From Paenibacillus sp. FSL H7-0326 (GTDB lineage: Bacteria > Bacillota > Bacilli > Paenibacillales > Paenibacillaceae): 64,000 nucleotides of DNA. The translations under genes were made by a program, and so were the position numbers. The stretch covers positions 372,001 to 436,000 of the forward strand of contig NZ_MPVN01000003.1 of assembly GCF_001955535.1 (NCBI RefSeq), given 5' to 3'. The notes below the pieces were generated by a model. That model had not been told where the DNA came from and ran no database searches. It saw only the letters and a program-made list of their open reading frames with translations. Of this stretch, positions 41,435 through 50,399 are shown piece after piece (the first letter of the stretch is position 1; every line of letters begins with the position of its first letter).

Positions 41435-41704
41435 ATGGCAAACAACCGTGGCAACAACATGAGTCGTGAAGAAGCAGGTCGTATGGGTGGGGAAGCAACC
41501 TCTAACAATCACGAGAAAGAATTCTACCAAGAGATTGGGAAAAAAGGGGGAGATGCGACTTCCCGGAATCATGATCAGGAATTTTATCAAGAAATCGGCC
41601 GCAAGGGTGGAGAAGCCCGTGATGACTCCAACAGTAATGGTAAAATGAGCAGGGAAGAGGCAGGTCGTAAGGGTGGACAGGCCCGCTCCCGTCAGAGGGA
41701 TTGA
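41435..41704 (+). CDS. KGG-repeat general stress protein (GsiB-like)
   Basis: The 89-residue hydrophilic protein consists of four KGG-type repeats: EEAGRMGGEA, YQEIGKKGGDA, YQEIGRKGGEA and EEAGRKGGQA. This low-complexity, plant-LEA-like repeat occurs in the B. subtilis stress protein GsiB and is linked with desiccation and starvation tolerance. It is strongly basic at the end (RSRQRD). AAGGAGTG precedes the ATG; a terminator follows at 41762. Confidence 0.92.
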   Translation: MANNRGNNMSREEAGRMGGEATSNNHEKEFYQEIGKKGGDATSRNHDQEFYQEIGRKGGEARDDSNSNGKMSREEAGRKGGQARSRQRD

Positions 41705-41761
41705 TCTACCTCTGTTTCGATAAGAAAAGAATTTAGCAATTGTAAAATTTTTTCATATAAA

Positions 41762-41803
41762 AAAAGAGAATGATTCCGGAAGAGTCCGAAATCATTCTCT
41801 TTT
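41762..41803. terminator. Bidirectional intrinsic terminator
   Basis: AAAAGAGAATGATT (41762-41775) and AATCATTCTCTTTT (41790-41803) form a 14-bp perfect stem with A and T tails, between the KGG gene and the convergent monooxygenase gene. Confidence 0.9.
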
Positions 41804-41878
41804 CTATTGTTGCAGAGATATTACAGATAAATTCGATTGCGGCCGAGAACATAGCTGCCTTGATTATCTGAGTATCGT

Positions 41879-43105
41879 CTATTTATTCTTTCTAAAGCGA
41901 TCATTTATCGATAAAGCTTGATCTACTGCAGGAAGGAGGATGGACATCGCGAACTTTCTAATCCATTCATTCGTAAACCGACGCTGCCAAAATAAAGGAG
42001 GACGTGCTTCATCGATCGCTTTCGGAGCATATTTCAGCATCGCCTTCTGGTACATATGTAATGCTGTGGGGATATCTTTTTGCTCATTAAGCATTTTGGC
42101 TAAATGTACAGCATCTATAATCGCGGTGCTCGCACCTAAACCGCCCGTCGGCGGCATGGGATGAACCGCATCCCCAATTAGTGTAATCCGGTTATGCTTC
42201 CAGGCAGACAGATTGCTCGGGAACCAGAATTTGAAGGCGGCTGTTTCTCCTTCAACCGAATGGTTGACGAGCTCCTGATATCCTTGATCCCAATCATGTA
42301 ACAGCCTTAAAGATTCCAGTTGCAACTCACCGGAAGTCAATTCTTTCAGGTCAGTATAAAAGGTTTCATCTAAGGCAGCAACGGACCAGATCAGGTAAGG
42401 CTCCTCATGGACAATTAGGGAGTTAACGAATTCCTGCGGTCCGTCATAAACCGGGTCATGTACGGACAAGAACATCCCGATTCCCTGTGGTCCAGCCGCA
42501 AATCCAGGTCCTATGAACAAATCCTTGTACAAGGATGATCTGAAATGATTCGTCAGCCGCGTTTTGCCTGCGATCGCGGTCACTCCAGCACTTTTTGCGG
42601 TCTTTCTATTTAATAACTGTCTTGCAACAGCAGAGTTTACTCCATCTGCACCGACCAGGACATCTACAAGCTCACTTTCTGCATTGGCAAAATGAAGCCG
42701 GATGCCGGTGTCTGCTTCTTCATAGCAGGTGAAATGTGTGTCCCAGCGAATCTGGTGCTCCAGCTGAGAAGCTAATATGGTACGCAAGGGCAGTCTTCCG
42801 ATCATAAGCGGGTCGCTATGGTCGGGTTGACGAATACGCAGCTTCGTCTGTCCTTGATGATCAAGGATCGAAAATTGCTTGAAGGTTTCCTTGCCTGTGC
42901 CGCTTTTTCTAAGTGCATGTTCTGTTTCTGCAGGCAGAGCAAGGTGTAGGGATTTGAGGGCTTCTTCACTGAGGTGAAGCCGATATCCGCCTGTACAGGA
43001 AGAGGCAGGATCGCGGTCGAACAGAACGACTTCGATATGTTGACTCGACAATGCATGAGCTAAAGTAAGCCCGCCTATTCCGGCGCCAATGATCCCCACC
43101 CGCAT
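41879..43105 (-). CDS. FAD-dependent monooxygenase (aromatic hydroxylase type)
   Basis: The 408-residue protein has the FAD dinucleotide fold (VGIIGAGIGGLTLAHALSSQ), the DG motif (VLVGADGVNSAVARQLL) and the GD motif (LIGDAVHPMPPTGGLGASTA), together diagnostic of PHBH-type flavin hydroxylases. It uses NAD(P)H and oxygen to hydroxylate or epoxidise an organic substrate, unknown here. A ferredoxin-reductase-like gene lies upstream on the same strand (69 bp gap), so they may be co-transcribed. Confidence 0.92.
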   Translation of the reverse strand: MRVGIIGAGIGGLTLAHALSSQHIEVVLFDRDPASSCTGGYRLHLSEEALKSLHLALPAETEHALRKSGTGKETFKQFSILDHQGQTKLRIRQPDHSDPLMIGRLPLRTILASQLEHQIRWDTHFTCYEEADTGIRLHFANAESELVDVLVGADGVNSAVARQLLNRKTAKSAGVTAIAGKTRLTNHFRSSLYKDLFIGPGFAAGPQGIGMFLSVHDPVYDGPQEFVNSLIVHEEPYLIWSVAALDETFYTDLKELTSGELQLESLRLLHDWDQGYQELVNHSVEGETAAFKFWFPSNLSAWKHNRITLIGDAVHPMPPTGGLGASTAIIDAVHLAKMLNEQKDIPTALHMYQKAMLKYAPKAIDEARPPLFWQRRFTNEWIRKFAMSILLPAVDQALSINDRFRKNK

Positions 43106-43174
43106 GATCGTGCTCCCCCAATGTCTTCATTTGTGAATTGTATTCCCTCACTTCGGACGTATATGGACGCAAAA

Positions 43175-43891
43175 TCAGGATTTATATCCTCGAAAAATAT
43201 CTTTTTTAATATGCCCTTTTTTAATGTTATTGGATCTTAGCAAATCGGATATGGAACCCACCATCGCTTGAGAACCGGCAACATAATAATATCCTTGATT
43301 GCCTTGATAGGTAGCGTAATTTGAGATGTCTTTATAAAGTATGTTTCGATCCTGATAATATTGCACACGAATAGAAGGGTGCTTGCTTGACAGCTCATCC
43401 AGTTCATCCGCATATAAAAACACTTCGGAATGGTTTATATAAAAAAGATGATAAACCGCTTCATAAGTATTTCGGTTCGCCAAATCTTTCAAAATCGCCC
43501 GAAACGGGGTGATGCCAAGCCCGGCAGCTATAAATAAAATAGGCTGTTGAGGTGTATCAACATACATTGGTCCAATGGGCCCACGCATGTCCATCTCCAT
43601 TCCGGGTTCCAGTTCCAGCATCGCTTGCTTGAATTCGCTGGGACTTTCAGAGATTTGCATGGACAGCTGTATTTTATTCTCAAATGGGGCTGAGGCAATA
43701 CTGAATGGCCGGGTTGGATTCGCTACTTTCCGGTGCGTGATATTAAATACGCCGTGCTGGCCGGCTTTCCAGTTTAGCGCATCACTTTTGTCGAAGATAA
43801 AGGTGTAAATGTCATTTGCCTCATGAATTTTGTCCCTCAGCTTGATTTTCGTTTTGTTGAAGACAGGCCTTATATCTTGAATAAATCCCAT
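43175..43891 (-). CDS. Ferredoxin-NADP reductase-type flavoprotein
   Basis: The 238-residue protein has an N-terminal FAD-binding beta barrel with RPFSIASAP (flavin-binding R-x-Y/F-S) and an NAD(P)-binding domain with FIAAGLGITPFRAILKDL. The YYVAGSQAMVGSISDLL segment near the end replaces the usual CGP-M motif. There is no 2Fe-2S domain, so it must pass electrons to a separate partner. It lies upstream of the monooxygenase and downstream of the NmrA-like gene on the same strand, consistent with one redox cluster. Confidence 0.9.
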   Translation of the reverse strand: MGFIQDIRPVFNKTKIKLRDKIHEANDIYTFIFDKSDALNWKAGQHGVFNITHRKVANPTRPFSIASAPFENKIQLSMQISESPSEFKQAMLELEPGMEMDMRGPIGPMYVDTPQQPILFIAAGLGITPFRAILKDLANRNTYEAVYHLFYINHSEVFLYADELDELSSKHPSIRVQYYQDRNILYKDISNYATYQGNQGYYYVAGSQAMVGSISDLLRSNNIKKGHIKKDIFRGYKS

Positions 43892-43976
43892 AATTATTTC
43901 TCTCCCTCTTCTAAAGTATAATATTTAATATAAACAAATGATCTTTTGGATGAGTTGTGGTTTCAACAGGTAACGG

Positions 43977-44822
43977 CTAGAGCCAATCCTGTTTGAAATC
44001 CTCAATATATTGCCTGATGGTTGTAGGATTCTTTCCAGTTACCTTCATATAATCATGCTTGATTCCTTTTGCAAGTCCGAGCTTAGTAGGCATATGAATT
44101 CCAGCAACGACATTAACGAATTGTGCATCTACACCTGACTGTGTCATATATTGCTTGAATTCTTTGATTGAAGGGTTCGTGTATTCAATTTTTACGCCAA
44201 GCACTTCCGTCATTAGAGCTGCTACTTCATAAAAATCAAGTGCTTCATTGCCGGTGATGACATAGATTTGGTTTCTATGCTTTGCTATCTCCGTTAACGA
44301 CAGAGCAGAGACTTCTGCAAGATCTCTAGTGTCCACAAAGCTTGTTTTTCCGTTTCCTGCGGATACAAAAATTCGGTGTCTTTCTTTAATTTCCTTACAG
44401 AGAAAATCACTCAAATTTTGCATAAAATAGCCCGCACGAACGAATGTGTAAGGTATTTTACTTTTTTTGATCCACTTTTCCATCTTGTAATGATGAATAA
44501 ATGGCATAAACTGCACATCTTTTAGTGATAGATAGGTAATATGCTTGATCCCTTTTTCCCTGGCTTTCTCTAGAAATACATCGAAATGAAGATGTTGACC
44601 AGGCGGATACATTAAAAAAATCCGGTCAACCCTTTCAAGTGCCTCATCAAAGGTACTTATATCTGAAAAATCAAGACGAACGAATTCATAACCACTACCA
44701 TATTTGGCCATCGCTTGTTCAACATTTCGCACCGCACATACGGTTGGTATATTTCTATACTTCAAATTATTAGCAACCCAGAAGCCGACCTTTCCGGTAA
44801 ATCCCGTTACTAATATTTTCAT
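43977..44822 (-). CDS. NmrA-like NAD(P)-binding protein (atypical SDR)
   Basis: The 281-residue protein opens with KILVTGFTGKVGFWVANNLK, the atypical-SDR nucleotide-binding loop. It lacks a clear YxxxK catalytic pair in the usual position, as in NmrA/HSCARG redox-sensor proteins and azoreductase-like relatives. The C-terminal part (YEVAALMTEVLGVKIEYTNP) is typical for the group. Its ATG overlaps the marR-type gene stop by 4 bp, so the two are translationally coupled and share the MarR-type operator at 45278. Confidence 0.88.
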   Translation of the reverse strand: MKILVTGFTGKVGFWVANNLKYRNIPTVCAVRNVEQAMAKYGSGYEFVRLDFSDISTFDEALERVDRIFLMYPPGQHLHFDVFLEKAREKGIKHITYLSLKDVQFMPFIHHYKMEKWIKKSKIPYTFVRAGYFMQNLSDFLCKEIKERHRIFVSAGNGKTSFVDTRDLAEVSALSLTEIAKHRNQIYVITGNEALDFYEVAALMTEVLGVKIEYTNPSIKEFKQYMTQSGVDAQFVNVVAGIHMPTKLGLAKGIKHDYMKVTGKNPTTIRQYIEDFKQDWL

Positions 44823-45259
44823 TTCGTATCCTCCATGAAGTAATTTTCTATTGAGTTTGATATTTTGTTTAGCATTCGAATGGTGTTCAATAGTTCTTCC
44901 TCTGAGAAGTCACGCAAAATATATTGGTACAGTTCAACGTGCTCATTTTTCTTGTCTTGTACAAGTTTTTTCCCTTTCTCAGATAATGCCAAGGTAACAA
45001 CTCTCCGGTCTGTATCACTGCGGTGTCTGTCAATCAAGCCTAAGGTCTCGAGCTTGTCAGCAATGCCTGTTGCTGCACCGGAGGTCACACCAAAGTACTC
45101 TGAAACTTCACTAGTCTTGATTTCACCTTTATTGTTGATCATAAAAAGAAATATCATCAAACTATGATTAATTTCTCCTATGTCTCTAGGCTTCATAATC
45201 GAAATACTTACTTCACTTGCTTTTTTTAAGGATATAAGTAAATTTTCAAAGATGTTCAT
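44819..45259 (-). CDS. MarR family repressor
   Basis: The 146-residue protein has the MarR winged helix: TSEVSEYFGVTSGAATGIAD, KLETLGLIDRHRSDTDRRVV and the helical dimerisation ends. ATG 45259 is well spaced from GAGGAGG; an upstream start at 45277 falls at the operator edge. It lies in front of, and overlaps, the NmrA-like gene. A perfect 9-bp-arm dyad just before the start is its likely binding site, giving autoregulation of the unit. Confidence 0.93.
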   Translation of the reverse strand: MNIFENLLISLKKASEVSISIMKPRDIGEINHSLMIFLFMINNKGEIKTSEVSEYFGVTSGAATGIADKLETLGLIDRHRSDTDRRVVTLALSEKGKKLVQDKKNEHVELYQYILRDFSEEELLNTIRMLNKISNSIENYFMEDTK

Positions 45260-45277
45260 CGTGTCCTCCTCTATCAA

Positions 45278-45336
45278 ATATCTTAGGGACTAAGATATTT
45301 CAATTGAAGTATATCAATAACTAAAATGATTTTCAA
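45278..45336 (-). promoter_or_regulatory. Promoter and perfect palindromic MarR operator
   Basis: On the minus strand, TTGAAA (45336-45331) and TATACT (45313-45308) are 17 bp apart. Just downstream, ATATCTTAG (45278-45286) and CTAAGATAT (45290-45298) form a perfect dyad around GGA, placed between the expected transcription start and the marR-type start codon. Confidence 0.8.
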
Positions 45337-45460
45337 TATTTCAGCAAGTAGGAGCTCGTTTCGTTTTCTAAAGTGTCGGACGCAAGCCCGCATATGAAGT
45401 GAGTTATGGAATGGTTTGGGCAGGTAGGCTTTGCGAGTCTGGTTCGAAAAAAATCGTAGA

Positions 45461-45513
45461 AACGACCCGTAGAAGAAGCACTTAAGAAAAAGCGACGGGT
45501 TCTACGGGTCGTT
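45461..45513. terminator. Long hairpin terminator
   Basis: AACGACCCGTAGAA (45461-45474) pairs perfectly with TTCTACGGGTCGTT (45500-45513), followed by T on the plus strand and a T-rich stretch on the minus strand, downstream of the AraC gene. Confidence 0.75.
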
Positions 45514-45554
45514 TTTAGGTTGCAGGCAAACTGTCTGGAGCATGAAGTGTGGAA

Positions 45555-46325
45555 TCATGTTTCACTTCTGAATCGATACTGCCTTGGTGAGACTCCAATA
45601 AACTTCTTGAATTGTCTCATAAAATGGGTGTCGTTCTCGTAGCCGCATGAATGGGCAATGTGAGTGACTGACCACTCGCTGTGATCTAATAGATACTTCG
45701 CATGCTCCAGCCTGGCATTGATGATATCGGTCATGACAGAACAACCAAATAGCTCCTTATAGATGTGCTGGAAATACGATTTACTTAAATTCAAGCTCAG
45801 TGCGAGTTCCTGCACAGATCTGTACTTCTGGGGACTGCGGTACAGTTCGCTTCGAAGCTCGGTGAATCGGATGTAATAGTGTGGAGCAGTTCGTTCCCGC
45901 AGGTCCGTCAGTTTCATAAAAAAAGACCGAAGATCACTATCAATAATTCGCTCGCGCAGACGACCGTCGAGTCGATGCCTGTTCGTGAGCTCCATAATGC
46001 TTCGGGATATCAGCATCGGATCAGAGGCATCAACCGGCATATCCACAGGGAAACGGATATCCAGGAGGAATTCCTGAATGCCATCGCCATTACAATGAAA
46101 CCAGTCGTTAACAAACGGGCTTTCCAGCTCGCGATAATAATGGGGCGTATGGGGTTGAAAGAGAATAAACGTATTTTTCTCTACCGTCAGGGTGTCGTCA
46201 TGAAGCTTGACTTCCGTTCTGCTATTAAAAAATACAAAAATGTAGTTTTCTGAACCATTCGGTCTGTTTCGCACAATACCTTCACGGTGTATGGTATGGA
46301 ACCCACAGGATAACAGCTTAATCAT
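45555..46325 (-). CDS. AraC family regulator
   Basis: The 256-residue protein has an N-terminal cupin sensor (ENYIFVFFNSRTEVKLHDDT, VEKNTFILFQPHTPHYYREL) and a C-terminal double HTH (SVQELALSLNLSKSYFQHIY, then HIAHSCGYENDTHFMRQFKK). The ending GVSPRQYRFRSET is typical. It is divergent from the DUF2264-GH88 operon and is the likely activator of these genes in response to an oligosaccharide. Start 46325 is an ATG 119 bp from the operon start. Confidence 0.93.
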   Translation of the reverse strand: MIKLLSCGFHTIHREGIVRNRPNGSENYIFVFFNSRTEVKLHDDTLTVEKNTFILFQPHTPHYYRELESPFVNDWFHCNGDGIQEFLLDIRFPVDMPVDASDPMLISRSIMELTNRHRLDGRLRERIIDSDLRSFFMKLTDLRERTAPHYYIRFTELRSELYRSPQKYRSVQELALSLNLSKSYFQHIYKELFGCSVMTDIINARLEHAKYLLDHSEWSVTHIAHSCGYENDTHFMRQFKKFIGVSPRQYRFRSET

Positions 46326-46443
46326 TCGTTTGCACTCCTAAGCACGATAGGTCAGTTTTTGATGATTATAGTTTATTGAATGGCCAGAGGCAACCGTCTA
46401 TACTTTTTTGGGAAGCAAGGATATGAAAAAGGAGGCTGCAGCG

Positions 46444-47583
46444 ATGTCCGTCGATCGAAATTATTGGGTGGATACTCTGGTTCGCATTGCTTATCCTGTA
46501 CTGTATTCATTATCAGAACGTCGGCTTAAGATGGATATGCCTGTTGAAGCAACGGCTCGTGATCGATCCGATTACACTTATCTAGAAGCACTAGGGCGCA
46601 CACTTGCCGGGATTTCGCCTTGGCTTGAGCATGGTCCGCGTACAGGAGAAGAAGGAGAAATTCGGGCGAGGATGGCCGATATGGCAAGGCGTGCCATAGA
46701 TATGGCTACAGATCCGGAATCACCAGACTTTATGAATTTTGCAATAGGCGGACAGCCCGTCGTTGATGCTGCCTTTCTTGCAAACGCGGTGCTTCGCGCT
46801 CCTAATGAGCTGTATGTGCTATTAGATGAAAAAGTGAAGCAGAATTTGATCTCCGCTCTGCAGGCAACACGCATTATACGCCCTGTATTTAGTAATTGGC
46901 TGCTGTTCAGCGCGATGATTGAAACCGCTTTATTCCGAATGGGAGTCAAGGATTGGGATCGAATGCGTGTGGATTATGCACTGAGGCAGCATGAGCAGTG
47001 GTATAAGGGCGACGGAGCTTATGGGGATGGGCCTGCATTTCACTGGGATTATTACAACAGCTATGTCATTCAGCCTATGCTGGTGGACATATTGAATGAG
47101 GTTGGAGATCAGTATGGGGATTGGGCGGAACTCCGAGCGAAAGTATTAACGAGAGCTGAACGTTATGCCGCTATATTGGAACGATTCATTTCACCAGAAG
47201 GCACTTTCCCGCCTATTGGACGATCACTTGCCTACCGCTTCGGTGCATTTCAGCATTTATCGTTAATGTCCTTAAGGGAGGAGCTTCCAAAAGAACTGGA
47301 ACCAGCTCAAGTTCGCTGTGCGCTCACGGCGGTCATCAAGCGGCAGGTACAGATGCCGGGCACTTTCGATGATAATGGCTGGCTTCGGATCGGATTTGCC
47401 GGACATCAGCCTGATATCGGAGAAGCCTATATTTCGACAGGCAGCTTATATTTGTGCACGACTGTATTTTTGCCGCTCGGGCTGCCTCCTGACGCTGCTT
47501 TTTGGCAAGGACAGGCCGAGTGGACGTCACTTAAGGCCTGGTCAGGTGGGAACGTTTATTTGGACAAAGCCATTATAGGATAA
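46444..47583 (+). CDS. DUF2264 family protein (oligosaccharide metabolism)
   Basis: The 379-residue cytoplasmic protein matches DUF2264: YWVDTLVRIAYPVLYSLSER, LGRTLAGISPWLEHGPRTGE, WLLFSAMIETALFRMG, YGDGPAFHWDYYNSYVIQPM and FISPEGTFPPIGRSLAYRFG. It is an (alpha/alpha)6-like barrel family that often sits with pectin or ulvan degradation genes; biochemical role is not established for this one. ATG 46444 follows AAAAGGAGG with good spacing, better than 46408. The GH88 gene follows at 31 bp, so they form an operon. Confidence 0.85.
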   Translation: MSVDRNYWVDTLVRIAYPVLYSLSERRLKMDMPVEATARDRSDYTYLEALGRTLAGISPWLEHGPRTGEEGEIRARMADMARRAIDMATDPESPDFMNFAIGGQPVVDAAFLANAVLRAPNELYVLLDEKVKQNLISALQATRIIRPVFSNWLLFSAMIETALFRMGVKDWDRMRVDYALRQHEQWYKGDGAYGDGPAFHWDYYNSYVIQPMLVDILNEVGDQYGDWAELRAKVLTRAERYAAILERFISPEGTFPPIGRSLAYRFGAFQHLSLMSLREELPKELEPAQVRCALTAVIKRQVQMPGTFDDNGWLRIGFAGHQPDIGEAYISTGSLYLCTTVFLPLGLPPDAAFWQGQAEWTSLKAWSGGNVYLDKAIIG

Positions 47584-47613
47584 AACATAGAGTTCTTGAG
47601 AGGAGCATGTAAT

Positions 47614-48729
47614 ATGACAGTTCAACCGGATTGGGTGCAAGAAGCTTGGGATCAAACGGTAACAAAAGTGAAGCGAATTCATCATCGAATTGGAGACCGC
47701 TTTCCACACGCAAGTGTGAACGGAGAGTATCAGCTGGAGCGGGCCTCGTGGTGGACCGCCGGCTTCTGGCCAGGCATACTGTGGCTTGTTTATCGTGATA
47801 CCAAAGACGAAGTACTCAAGGTAACCGCAGAGTCCTGTGAAAGTCAGCTGGATTCATTACTTACGGATGCCCATCAGGTAGATCACGATATCGGATTCAT
47901 GTGGACTTTGACAAGCGGGGCAAGATATAAGCTTCTAGGAGCAGAGGACTCGAAACGAAGAGCGCTGCTTGCTGCCAACCTTCTGGCTGCGAGGTTCAAC
48001 ATTCAGGGTAATTATATTCGAGCGTGGAATGGAGAGAATAACGCTGGCTGGGCCATCATTGACTGCTTAATGAATTTACCTCTGTTACACTGGGCATCCC
48101 GTACGACGGGAGATCCAAGGTACAAGCACATTGCTGTGAAGCATGCAGATACGGTGCTGAAGCATTTTTATCGTCCTGACGACTCGGTTGCTCATATTGT
48201 CGTATTTGACCCTGAAACTGGAGAGAAGCGGGAAGTGATGGGAGGACAAGGGTACGCACCAGAATCAGCTTGGTCTCGTGGAACAGCTTGGGCGATTTAT
48301 GGAATGAGTCTAAGCTATCATTATACTGGTAAGCAGGAATATCTGGATGCAGCTAAACAAACCGCGCATTTCTTTATAGCTAATTTACCGGAGGATCATA
48401 TTCCGTATTGGGATTTCCGATCACCTGAAGGAGTGCCTTCGATTCGAGATTCCTCAGCCGGCGCCTGTGCCGCCTGCGGACTTCTGCTTATCGCAGATCA
48501 GGTTAACGGACTGGAGGCGGAGATGTACCGCAAATGTGCAGAGCGAATTCTCTACTCCTTGTACACCAATTATGGAGCATGGGAATCGGAGACAGAGGAA
48601 GGACTCATCTTGCATGGAACGAGTCATTACCCAGGGAAGAGCAATATTGATGTCCCACTAATCTACGGAGATTATTACTTTACAGAAGGCATTTCACTGT
48701 TAATGGGACACCACGATCGGTTCTGGTAA
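47614..48729 (+). CDS. GH88 unsaturated glucuronyl/galacturonyl hydrolase
   Basis: The 371-residue protein removes the 4,5-unsaturated uronic acid left at the non-reducing end of oligosaccharides by polysaccharide lyases. Conserved residues match the Bacillus GL1 enzyme UGL: Asp92 in VDHDIGFMW and the catalytic Asp150 in GWAIIDCLMNL. SRGTAWAIYGMSLSYHY and VPLIYGDYYFTEGI are also family motifs. ATG 47614 is 8 bp from AGAGGAG. No signal peptide, so it is cytoplasmic, acting on imported products. It fits with lyase-type genes at 21.5 and 24.4 kb. Confidence 0.93.
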   Translation: MTVQPDWVQEAWDQTVTKVKRIHHRIGDRFPHASVNGEYQLERASWWTAGFWPGILWLVYRDTKDEVLKVTAESCESQLDSLLTDAHQVDHDIGFMWTLTSGARYKLLGAEDSKRRALLAANLLAARFNIQGNYIRAWNGENNAGWAIIDCLMNLPLLHWASRTTGDPRYKHIAVKHADTVLKHFYRPDDSVAHIVVFDPETGEKREVMGGQGYAPESAWSRGTAWAIYGMSLSYHYTGKQEYLDAAKQTAHFFIANLPEDHIPYWDFRSPEGVPSIRDSSAGACAACGLLLIADQVNGLEAEMYRKCAERILYSLYTNYGAWESETEEGLILHGTSHYPGKSNIDVPLIYGDYYFTEGISLLMGHHDRFW

Positions 48730-48780
48730 GATCTAAGTTCATAAAATAAATGATTCGACCTTATCATATTCTGCACGATC

Positions 48781-48808
48781 AGCCGCCAATTGGCGGCTTT
48801 TCTTTTTT
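48781..48808 (+). terminator. Intrinsic terminator after GH88
   Basis: AGCCGCCAATTGGCGGCT (48781-48798), a perfect palindromic stem, followed by TTTCTTTTTT. Confidence 0.9.
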
Positions 48809-48867
48809 TAGCAGATACAAATTTAGTTGATTACAATAAGCGTTCCACGATGTTCAATGCGCTGTGG

Positions 48868-49659
48868 TCATTTAAGAAGCGACTCTGCTCCATCAATATA
48901 AATTTCGGTTCCGGTGATATGTGAGGATAAGTCGGAAGCGAGAAATGTCACTAAATCTGCAATTTGTTCAGGTTGGCCTGGTCCGTGCTCCAGAGGCTGA
49001 TCACCTTCAGGATATTCGACGGGGATCTCAATGTCCTTGATATCCATGGAGCTGTGTATGGAATCTCCAATATGGGTTTTAATCGCGCCTGGGCAAATCG
49101 CGTTCACGCGTATTTTGTACTGTGCAAGCTCAAGAGCAGACATCTTCATGAGTGCAATTTGTCCGGCTTTAGATGTGCTGTAAGCAGTATAACCAGGCTG
49201 AGAGAAAATACGGTTTCCGCTAACAGAGCTTGTAATAATAATACTGCCTCCATGCTCTTTCATGAAGGGAATGGCATGCTTAACGGTCAAGAACGTTCCT
49301 CTTAAATTCGTATGGATTGTGCGGTCCCAATCCTCCTCATTCATCGTTTCGATAGGGGCCATTTCCCCGGCGATCCCCGCGTTGGCAAACACAATATCAA
49401 GTCCTCCCCAATGTTCGCTTGCCGATCGGATTCCCTGCTTGATGTCATGAGAAGAATTGATATCACACTTCAGAGCTATGGCTTCGCCTCCGGATTCCTC
49501 AAGGTGAGCCTTCACGCTGTTCACATGATCCAGATCAAGATCTAATAGACATACCTTCACACCTTCTCCTGCGAATTGCAGTGCTGCAGCACGTCCTATA
49601 CCCGAGCCAGCGCCAGTGATTACAGCGATTTTACCGTTTAGGTTAGGATGCCTTAACAT
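48868..49659 (-). CDS. Short-chain dehydrogenase/reductase (classical SDR)
   Basis: The 263-residue oxidoreductase has TGAGSGIG (NAD(P) binding), the NAG motif in IVFANAGIAGEM, catalytic Ser in IIITSSVSGN and the pair Tyr-x3-Lys in YTAYSTSKAGQIAL. The end TGTEIYIDGAESLL is typical. An Asp after the second strand (LLDLDLDH) suggests NAD(H) preference. ATG 49659 is spaced 9 bp from AAAGG; the upstream start at 49710 has no box. It is a single gene, convergent with GH88. Confidence 0.93.
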   Translation of the reverse strand: MLRHPNLNGKIAVITGAGSGIGRAAALQFAGEGVKVCLLDLDLDHVNSVKAHLEESGGEAIALKCDINSSHDIKQGIRSASEHWGGLDIVFANAGIAGEMAPIETMNEEDWDRTIHTNLRGTFLTVKHAIPFMKEHGGSIIITSSVSGNRIFSQPGYTAYSTSKAGQIALMKMSALELAQYKIRVNAICPGAIKTHIGDSIHSSMDIKDIEIPVEYPEGDQPLEHGPGQPEQIADLVTFLASDLSSHITGTEIYIDGAESLLK

Positions 49660-49877
49660 AGCTTTGGTCCTTTCGATTTTAGAGTTTTTCAAGTATTTTA
49701 AACCAGTCATCGATACAATAAACTCCGAAACATTTGATTTTTTAGAAAAGAGGGCGTTGCTTGCTCCATTTATCTAGAAATTGATTAAGCACTACACTTG
49801 GAAGAAAGTTTGGTTTCGCTAACTTGGGACGGTTGGTGGAATAATAAATGAGAACCCTAAAGGAAATGCTACAATCC

Positions 49878-49895
49878 TTAACATGCAAATGTTAA
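49878..49895 (+). promoter_or_regulatory. Palindromic candidate operator upstream of the XRE-AbrB gene
   Basis: TTAACAT (49878-49884), GCAA, ATGTTAA (49889-49895) is a perfect 7-bp-arm dyad 63 bp before the regulator gene, a likely autoregulatory site. Confidence 0.5.
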
Positions 49896-49958
49896 AGTTC
49901 GTTGATAGAACTCACCTTAGATCTTCTATAAGATGTAACTTACAAGGAGATGAAAAAT

Positions 49959-50399
49959 ATGATTGATATGAATATTCGTACTTTTCGCAAAAAGCTAAAA
50001 CTTAGCCAGGAACAATTGGCAGAGAAGGTAAACGTGTCACGACAGACCGTAGCAAAGTGGGAGAATGGAGAAGTCTTGCCCGATATATATAAATGCAAAT
50101 TGCTTTCTGATATTTTTCAAGTCACATTGGATCAGCTCTCGCGCAGTATGAGCGAAGAGGAGGTGCACCAGGTTGCCCCTAAGGGGAAGCATTTTTTTGG
50201 TGTGGTAAAGGTAGGAGAACGAGGTCAGATTGTGATTCCCAAGCAGGCACGAGAAATGTATCAAATTCATGCAGGTGATAAGCTGGTGGTGTTGGGAGAA
50301 GACGCAACGAGAGGTATTGCTGTTATGAAAAGTGACGGTTTCCTGCAATTTGCAGAGATGATTAGGACATCCGAAATCACGGAGGAGGGAATAGAATGA
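49959..50399 (+). CDS. Regulator with fused XRE HTH and AbrB (SpoVT-AbrB) domains
   Basis: The 146-residue protein has an XRE helix-turn-helix (FRKKLKLSQEQLAEKVNVSR, then QTVAKWENGEVLPDIYKCKL) at residues 5-60. An AbrB-type swapped-hairpin DNA-binding domain occupies residues about 82-125 (VVKVGERGQIVIPKQAREMY and QIHAGDKLVVLGED). ATG 49959 is 9 bp from AAGGAG. The last codons overlap the glycosyltransferase start (GAATGAG), so translation of the two is coupled and the protein likely controls that operon. A palindrome lies upstream at 49878. Confidence 0.9.
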   Translation: MIDMNIRTFRKKLKLSQEQLAEKVNVSRQTVAKWENGEVLPDIYKCKLLSDIFQVTLDQLSRSMSEEEVHQVAPKGKHFFGVVKVGERGQIVIPKQAREMYQIHAGDKLVVLGEDATRGIAVMKSDGFLQFAEMIRTSEITEEGIE

